NCBI GenBank assembly: GCA_022763185.1
Contig: JALEGL010000004.1
Location: 9,729-73,728 of the forward strand
Origin: a bacterium
GTDB lineage: Bacteria > Bdellovibrionota_G > JALEGL01
Length of the DNA stretch: 64,000 nt
Direction: 5' to 3'
The position numbers and the translations under genes were made by a program. Below the pieces are notes generated by a model, which was not told the origin of the DNA, did no database searches, and was given only the letters and a program-made list of their open reading frames with translations. Positions 59,416 to 64,000 of this stretch are shown here, piece by piece. Within the stretch, counting starts at the first letter, position 1. The number at the start of each line of letters is the position of its first letter.

Positions 59416-60291
59416 TCAAGCTTTTGCCCAATATCGCTTCACTTGATAACTACAGTAGCGCCAAACAGACCACATCAATACATACATTTTGTCTAACATA
59501 CTCAGTTTAATTTTATATGTATAAACCGTGTATTTTTTATTACGTATCTTTTTTAATAAGCATCGATACGTTTTACGCATAATCTGTGCAGGCAAACTTT
59601 TAACCTTATCGTCTATATGCTCAAATAAAAATCGTTCAGATTTTTCATATTCTTCTTGCGCCCATTTGTCCATCCTTATCATCATTTTCATCAAGGATCC
59701 GTTATGATCATCACCACTTAAGACTTGTTGCTCATGACAGCCAAAGGCTTGAAGGATTTCTTTTGGAACATAGATTCTATCCCGTTGCGCATCTTCTTTA
59801 AGGTCACGCAAAATATTGGTCAATTGCAAGGCTCTACCTGTGGCTAAAGCAAAGTCATAATAGTGTTCACGATTCAACCCCATAATGGCTAAAATTGCCA
59901 AACCCACCGCACTGGCAACGCTATCACAATAATTTAAAAGCTCTTGGCAACTGGCATATCTATGTTTGTGAAGATCACTGCGCATACCTTTAATAATCCA
60001 TAATAAATCTGCCACTTTTAATTGTGGAAACATCAACAACATTTGGGCTACATCTTGTTGTAACTCTGTATTGGGAGGAACTTTTTTTAATAAAAAATCT
60101 TCCCACACTTGCAAGTCTTTAGCTGCACGATGAATATTGGGTGTTTCATCAACGATATCATCAACTTCCCGACAAAAAGCATACAAAGTCTCTAAGGCCC
60201 AAAATTGTTGGGCATTCACCACCCAAAACGCTCTAGAAAAGCTGGATTTTTTTCTTTTTGATCGTGCTTGCATACTTAACTTTGAGGACAT
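59416..60291 (-). CDS. hpnD: Presqualene diphosphate synthase HpnD
   Basis: 291 residues of the squalene/phytoene synthase fold. First Asp-rich motif is CREVDDIVDE, and second is NILRDLKEDAQRDRIYVPKE. Central YCDSVASAVGLAILAI matches the family. By order and the RDRIYVP variant it corresponds to HpnD, which condenses two farnesyl diphosphates to presqualene diphosphate. It begins 10 bases downstream of hpnC. The C-terminal tail is basic. Confidence 0.87.
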   Translation of the reverse strand: MSSKLSMQARSKRKKSSFSRAFWVVNAQQFWALETLYAFCREVDDIVDETPNIHRAAKDLQVWEDFLLKKVPPNTELQQDVAQMLLMFPQLKVADLLWIIKGMRSDLHKHRYASCQELLNYCDSVASAVGLAILAIMGLNREHYYDFALATGRALQLTNILRDLKEDAQRDRIYVPKEILQAFGCHEQQVLSGDDHNGSLMKMMIRMDKWAQEEYEKSERFLFEHIDDKVKSLPAQIMRKTYRCLLKKIRNKKYTVYTYKIKLSMLDKMYVLMWSVWRYCSYQVKRYWAKA

Positions 60292-60301
60292 ACCAACAAT
60301 C

Positions 60302-61201
60302 TCATATTTTTTTTGTGGTCCTTTGAAAAGATAGAAATAAACTTTTAAATAATAATTTTATAAAAGAACCCTTGTTCAATTTTGGTCTGGTGTTGACCGT
60401 ATTGTAATCTTGCGCTTTAATTTTTTTTAATATTTCCTGTCCACCCTGGCTCGTTAAAGCAACTTCCAAGGACAAGGGAAATTGCAACTGTTGTGCTAAA
60501 CCTTGCGCTTGATCAAAATAGTCTTGGGTTTTATCACATAGGTCTTGTACCAGAGCCTTTAAACCCTGATTAAACTGACCCTCTACCACTTGTTGTTCTG
60601 TGCATTGATAGTGTTTTAACATGTCTTGGGGCAAATAAAACCTTTGCCTTTGCGCATCCACGCTTATGTCTTGCCAAAAATTGCTTAACTGCAGGGCCGT
60701 ACATAAAGCATCTGATTTATTATATAAAACTTCATTATCATAGCCATGCAAAAACAGCACGCATCGTCCTATAGGATTGGCAGACAGCTGCGCGTATGCA
60801 ATCAAATCTTCAAAGCTTTTATGTCTTGCATGTTTGACATCATATTCAAAGGCATCCAACAGCTGATTCAACCATTGTACCGGTAAATGCTTTTCTTGAA
60901 TGACGGGTAACAAGGCTTTAAAAATACTGATACTTGCTTTACCTTCAGTACATTCTTTTAATTGTTGCCGCCACAACCCTAATAACTGTAAACGTTTGCC
61001 TGCAAACTCTGGCTCATCAGCAAAATCATCTGCAGTTCTAGCAAAAGCGTAGATGGCGTAGATGGCTGATTTCAAATCTTTCCGAACAAACCGTGCCACA
61101 GGAAAGTTTTCATAATGGCTTTTGGCCAAGGCTTCAACGTCAACCGATTGTAACTCTGATTCCACAATTGTTTGTTTATGCTGTAAACACCTGTTTTGCA
61201 A
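60302..61201 (-). CDS. hpnC: Hydroxysqualene synthase HpnC
   Basis: 299 residues of the squalene/phytoene synthase fold. It begins with the HpnC-typical LAKSHYENFPVARFV. Asp-rich motifs are FARTADDFADE and LSNFWQDISVDAQRQRFYLP; NFWQD is characteristic of HpnC. It converts presqualene diphosphate to hydroxysqualene. It is the first gene of hpnC-hpnD-hpnE. No squalene-hopene cyclase gene is present in this window. Confidence 0.88.
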   Translation of the reverse strand: MQNRCLQHKQTIVESELQSVDVEALAKSHYENFPVARFVRKDLKSAIYAIYAFARTADDFADEPEFAGKRLQLLGLWRQQLKECTEGKASISIFKALLPVIQEKHLPVQWLNQLLDAFEYDVKHARHKSFEDLIAYAQLSANPIGRCVLFLHGYDNEVLYNKSDALCTALQLSNFWQDISVDAQRQRFYLPQDMLKHYQCTEQQVVEGQFNQGLKALVQDLCDKTQDYFDQAQGLAQQLQFPLSLEVALTSQGGQEILKKIKAQDYNTVNTRPKLNKGSFIKLLFKSLFLSFQRTTKKI

Positions 61202-61271
61202 AGACTTTTGTCAAGTTTTTATGATACTAAGCGTTATTAAAGGCTTGACTTTTAGAAAACACGGGGTTTTT

Positions 61272-61308
61272 ACAAAAAATAACGCTTTGCAATAATTTGC
61301 GTTTTTTG
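61272..61308. promoter_or_regulatory. Palindromic segment in the hpnC/lipoprotein divergent region
   Basis: CAAAAAATAACGC and GCGTTTTTTG pair around a 13-base loop, between the hpnC start and the lipoprotein start. It could act as an operator or a terminator-like element. TTGACT at about 61240 may be a -35 box for the rightward gene, with a poor -10. Confidence 0.25.
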
Positions 61309-61322
61309 CTAAAGCATGGCGC

Positions 61323-62045
61323 ATGAAAACACACAAGCTTATATTATCGTGTTTAAAAAAAGGTTTAATCTTTGGCTTAATGCTTACTGTAAGTAGCTGC
61401 TTAAAAGTTGATCCTCCGGATAAGCCTCTTGCTGTGGAATCCTTTCAAGGCGATATGCGCATTGAGTTTGCTTTAAAAGAATTTCATGCCGGCATCCATG
61501 GCGTTAATTTTGGCTTTTTCACCACCAACAAAGGCGGTGATCAAATGATCATTTCACAAGTGCCCAACAATCACTTTGAAATCATCCCAAAAGACTTGTT
61601 TGAAACCATGATGGAGGTCACCCTACAGAGTGAAGAGAAGGAAAGCACACTGCTTTATGAGATGGCAGGTAGCTATGATTTACATGTTTTGGCCACCCCA
61701 GAAATAGTCATTGAAAAAGGTCTCATTCAACCACCTGATTTTGCTGGCTTAGTGGGTGAGGTTAATGGCAACGTGATTACGCTTACCGGTTTTGAATCCA
61801 CCAATGGTACCACACCCAAAACAGGGTGCAATGTGCGCGGTGTTATTGAACGCTCTGGCAATACCATGATGACCACAGAACCTATTGAAATTTATTGTGA
61901 TGTAGCACAATTGGTTAATTTTTTTGGTGAAGCGCCCTTGGCCATTTTATTCAATGAAGAAACCGGTGAACGCATCCTTGATCAAGAAAAGTTTGTAGTG
62001 TGGAGAATTCAATTCCACTTCAATCAACCTTTATCGGTAACTTGA
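61323..62045 (+). CDS. Lipoprotein of unknown function
   Basis: 240 residues. The signal peptide (LKKGLIFGLMLTVSSC) ends in a lipobox with Cys near 26. The mature protein is beta-rich with few Cys (TGCNVRG, IYCDVAQ). No family is recognised. It is divergent from hpnC. No clear Shine-Dalgarno precedes the ATG. Confidence 0.75.
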   Translation: MKTHKLILSCLKKGLIFGLMLTVSSCLKVDPPDKPLAVESFQGDMRIEFALKEFHAGIHGVNFGFFTTNKGGDQMIISQVPNNHFEIIPKDLFETMMEVTLQSEEKESTLLYEMAGSYDLHVLATPEIVIEKGLIQPPDFAGLVGEVNGNVITLTGFESTNGTTPKTGCNVRGVIERSGNTMMTTEPIEIYCDVAQLVNFFGEAPLAILFNEETGERILDQEKFVVWRIQFHFNQPLSVT

Positions 62046-62119
62046 CAAATGCAACAATTTTTGCAGCAAAAAATTATTGTGGCTCAAAAATATAACAAGC
62101 ACGACTTATTTTGGAGCAC

Positions 62120-62163
62120 AAATCAAGCTAAAACCCTATTAAAAAAGGTCTTTAGCTTGATTT
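62120..62163 (+). terminator. 13-bp perfect hairpin after the lipoprotein gene
   Basis: AAATCAAGCTAAA (62120-62132) is the exact complement of TTTAGCTTGATTT (62151-62163). It lies 75 bases past the stop, with only a short T-run, so termination is possible but it may equally be a REP-type palindrome. Confidence 0.45.
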
Positions 62164-62222
62164 CAAAAAGTTAATTTTTGCTGAAAAATAGTGTATGGTG
62201 AGTAAAAATTAGGTAGGGAACC

Positions 62223-64000
62223 ATGAAAAACAATCAAACAATAAAAAAAAATAGTATGATGAAAAAACTAAAGATCCACAACTTGTCTATGCTTGTCATT
62301 GCGGCCAGCTTATCTGCTTGCTCACTCTCAAAACCCGGGGATAAAGAAAGATCAAGCATGCTCAATGGAGACGGTGATTTCCAAAGTGTTTCTATTAAAA
62401 AGAAAACCCCTGGCAGTAGCACTAAAACGGGGGATTCTGGCAATAATGCAGCTGACAAAGAAGCCATGGCTTCTGCGAGCTTTTCATCTGGAGAGTCTGT
62501 TGCGCTTGGTTCGTTTGTTAGTAAAGTAGCAAAAGAATGCGGCGAAAGTCCTGCTGTTCATAAAATTGCGCACATCTCCGGTGATCTTGCTTTAAACTTA
62601 AATGCTGTTCGCACCTTACTGGACGAGAAACAGAAAGACACCAAAGAAAGTGATAAAGTAAATTTTGAAGTTCTTACCGAAGCCATTTTTGGTGAAGATC
62701 TAGGTAAGGAAATTGTGGCGGGAAAGAGTGAGCCCATTGTTCAATGGGTAAATTATTGCCAAAAAACAGCTGATGACCCCAAAATTTATGGCTGGATCAC
62801 CGATAACACTTTGATTGCAGAAAAAATAGCCTATGCTCCCAAAATGAAACCTGTGCTGAGTGAACCTCAAGCTTTATCCTTGGCTTGGGCAAAGCAAAAC
62901 CTTGCTAATATGCTGGCAGGCATTAACCCCATAGCCCATGCTGATGATACAGTTGATCTGAGCAGTATTAAAGTTCCAGTATACCCCTTAATTGATTCAA
63001 GCATTGACAACGATCAAGTCACCGCCTATTACCAAAAAACAGCGGCAGCTAACTTTTTGCCAGAAAGCTTGCAGTACAGTTTTGGATTGTACGCGTCAGC
63101 CGTTGGAGAAAAAATCAATGCTAACTCCCCCGAAGAAGAAAAAATTATTTTTAATGCTGAGCAGCGCATTATCCCTACGGGTCAAAAAGCTCAGCTAAAG
63201 GGGACTAATGAGGTTAAATTTTCTACCGACTCAAAAGGTGCCAGTGATATTTACATGAAAGTTCATGTGCTTGATGATAATGGTGAGCCCGATAAACAAA
63301 ACTTTTTTACTTGGATTCAAGGGCACTTGGATGGCATGGCAGGACTTACTGCTAAACAGCGTGCCGTTCTGGTCAACACAGGCAACGGTAAAGTTATTGT
63401 TCCAAGCCCTGATGATATTAATGCTATGGCAGAAAGAGCCCCTCAGACAGACTCTGAAGCTACTAGTGAACAGGGAGAAAACCATAACAACACTTCGACT
63501 ACTTCTTCAGCAGATGATAGTGGTGATACTTCTAATCCAGGCACAAGTACAGATTCAAATACAACAACTTTACAAACCCAACCAACAAAAGAAACATTTT
63601 ATTCATTACCCAGTTGGGTCCATGGGCAAGGAAACAACACTTCACAGGTTGGTACTCCTTCTGATCAACCTGTTTTAGTGAGTAAGGAAAAAGCTACACT
63701 AAATTCCACGCTTAATCCTTTTGAAGGCACAGACTTTGAGTGCCCCTCTGGATATAACCTAGTCAGCCTTAAAATAGCTTGTGCAGATTGTTTGGGTCCG
63801 GACATGGAAGGTTTTGGCTGGAGCAAAGAGCAATTAAAGGCAAACAATGAAACCCTTGAAAGTCAAGAGAACTATAAAATGTTGGATGATATTTTTGGGC
63901 CTAATACGGCTCAGACTTTATTGGCCTCTAAAGACGGTGCACAGCACACTATTAATATCTGCTTCAATGATGAAGAGTATATGGGTTACTTTGATGATGC
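62223..64000 (+). CDS. Large lipoprotein, truncated by the window edge
   Basis: Open from ATG 62223 (after AGGTAGGG) to the last base, at least 592 codons without a stop. The signal peptide has LSMLVIAASLSAC with lipobox Cys33. The next 70 residues are Ser/Gly/Lys-rich. A helical region follows (HISGDLALNLNAVRTLLDEK), then a Ser/Thr/Asn-rich linker (about 415-460, DDSGDTSNPGTSTDSNTTTL), then a part with paired cysteines (FECPSGYN, KIACADCLGPDMEG, NICFNDEEY). No family is recognised. It is likely an outer-membrane or surface protein. Confidence 0.8.
   Translation, partial: MKNNQTIKKNSMMKKLKIHNLSMLVIAASLSACSLSKPGDKERSSMLNGDGDFQSVSIKKKTPGSSTKTGDSGNNAADKEAMASASFSSGESVALGSFVSKVAKECGESPAVHKIAHISGDLALNLNAVRTLLDEKQKDTKESDKVNFEVLTEAIFGEDLGKEIVAGKSEPIVQWVNYCQKTADDPKIYGWITDNTLIAEKIAYAPKMKPVLSEPQALSLAWAKQNLANMLAGINPIAHADDTVDLSSIKVPVYPLIDSSIDNDQVTAYYQKTAAANFLPESLQYSFGLYASAVGEKINANSPEEEKIIFNAEQRIIPTGQKAQLKGTNEVKFSTDSKGASDIYMKVHVLDDNGEPDKQNFFTWIQGHLDGMAGLTAKQRAVLVNTGNGKVIVPSPDDINAMAERAPQTDSEATSEQGENHNNTSTTSSADDSGDTSNPGTSTDSNTTTLQTQPTKETFYSLPSWVHGQGNNTSQVGTPSDQPVLVSKEKATLNSTLNPFEGTDFECPSGYNLVSLKIACADCLGPDMEGFGWSKEQLKANNETLESQENYKMLDDIFGPNTAQTLLASKDGAQHTINICFNDEEYMGYFDD

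Overview
The window is AT-rich, densely coded, bacterial, chromosomal DNA from a diderm. Evidence for the envelope type is a complete type II secretion operon, OmpA-family and lipoprotein genes, Mpl and LD-carboxypeptidase, PlsB, and several lipobox signal peptides. Gene content points to the Bdellovibrionota or a related deltaproteobacterial lineage: four PilZ proteins, a 59-residue histone-fold protein of the Bdellovibrio/Leptospira type, hpnCDE, and stand-alone receiver-Fis regulation. This placement is an inference from gene families, not a phylogeny. The standard bacterial code applies, because TAA, TAG and TGA all end intact genes.

Layout. 1-17.5 kb is mostly housekeeping: a partial gene, cysS, pcrA, ychF, a tandem-PilZ protein, a CvfB-like S1 protein, rsgA, a TrkA-type K+ channel, an APC permease, two EamA exporters, glpK, a receiver-Fis regulator and a secreted TraB/ChaN-like protein. 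17.7-31.4 kb is one type II secretion operon in the order gspC-D-E-F-G-H-I-J-K-L-M-N, with most junctions overlapping or within a few bases. Next come a secreted orphan, a PilZ-TM-AMIN-like fusion, a thrombospondin-3/Fn3 lipoprotein, an OmpA-like protein, a GT-C/TPR membrane protein, two paralogous small lipoproteins and a pirin (31.4-40.1 kb). 40.1-42.5 kb is a repeat-rich zone around tRNA-Cys and tRNA-Gly, interrupted by a Na+/Ca2+ exchanger gene. 42.5-50.8 kb holds a long S41 protease, mreB, mpl, a RAYT (REP-associated tyrosine transposase) element and three or four decayed genes. 51-57 kb has cell-wall recycling genes, plsB, two PilZ genes and the histone gene. 57-61.2 kb is a squalene-synthesis operon (hpnC-hpnD-hpnE) followed by a DDAH-like hydrolase. 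The window ends with two lipoproteins, the second running off the edge.

The most unusual content is small repeats. (a) Two exactly 148-bp elements (called D here) lie directly after tRNA-Cys and tRNA-Gly. Each is followed by a copy of that tRNA's own 3' end, starting at the same T-loop position. The two D copies share three hairpins with compensatory changes. (b) Two other palindromic families (called B and C) occur both between genes and in frame inside the leader peptides of the pseudopilin genes gspI and gspK, where prepilin peptidase would remove the encoded peptide. (c) A C copy after a serine-hydrolase gene is flanked by a perfect 37-bp duplication of that gene's 3' end. (d) A RAYT gene is bounded by inverted palindromes, with related palindromes elsewhere, including one just upstream of mpl.
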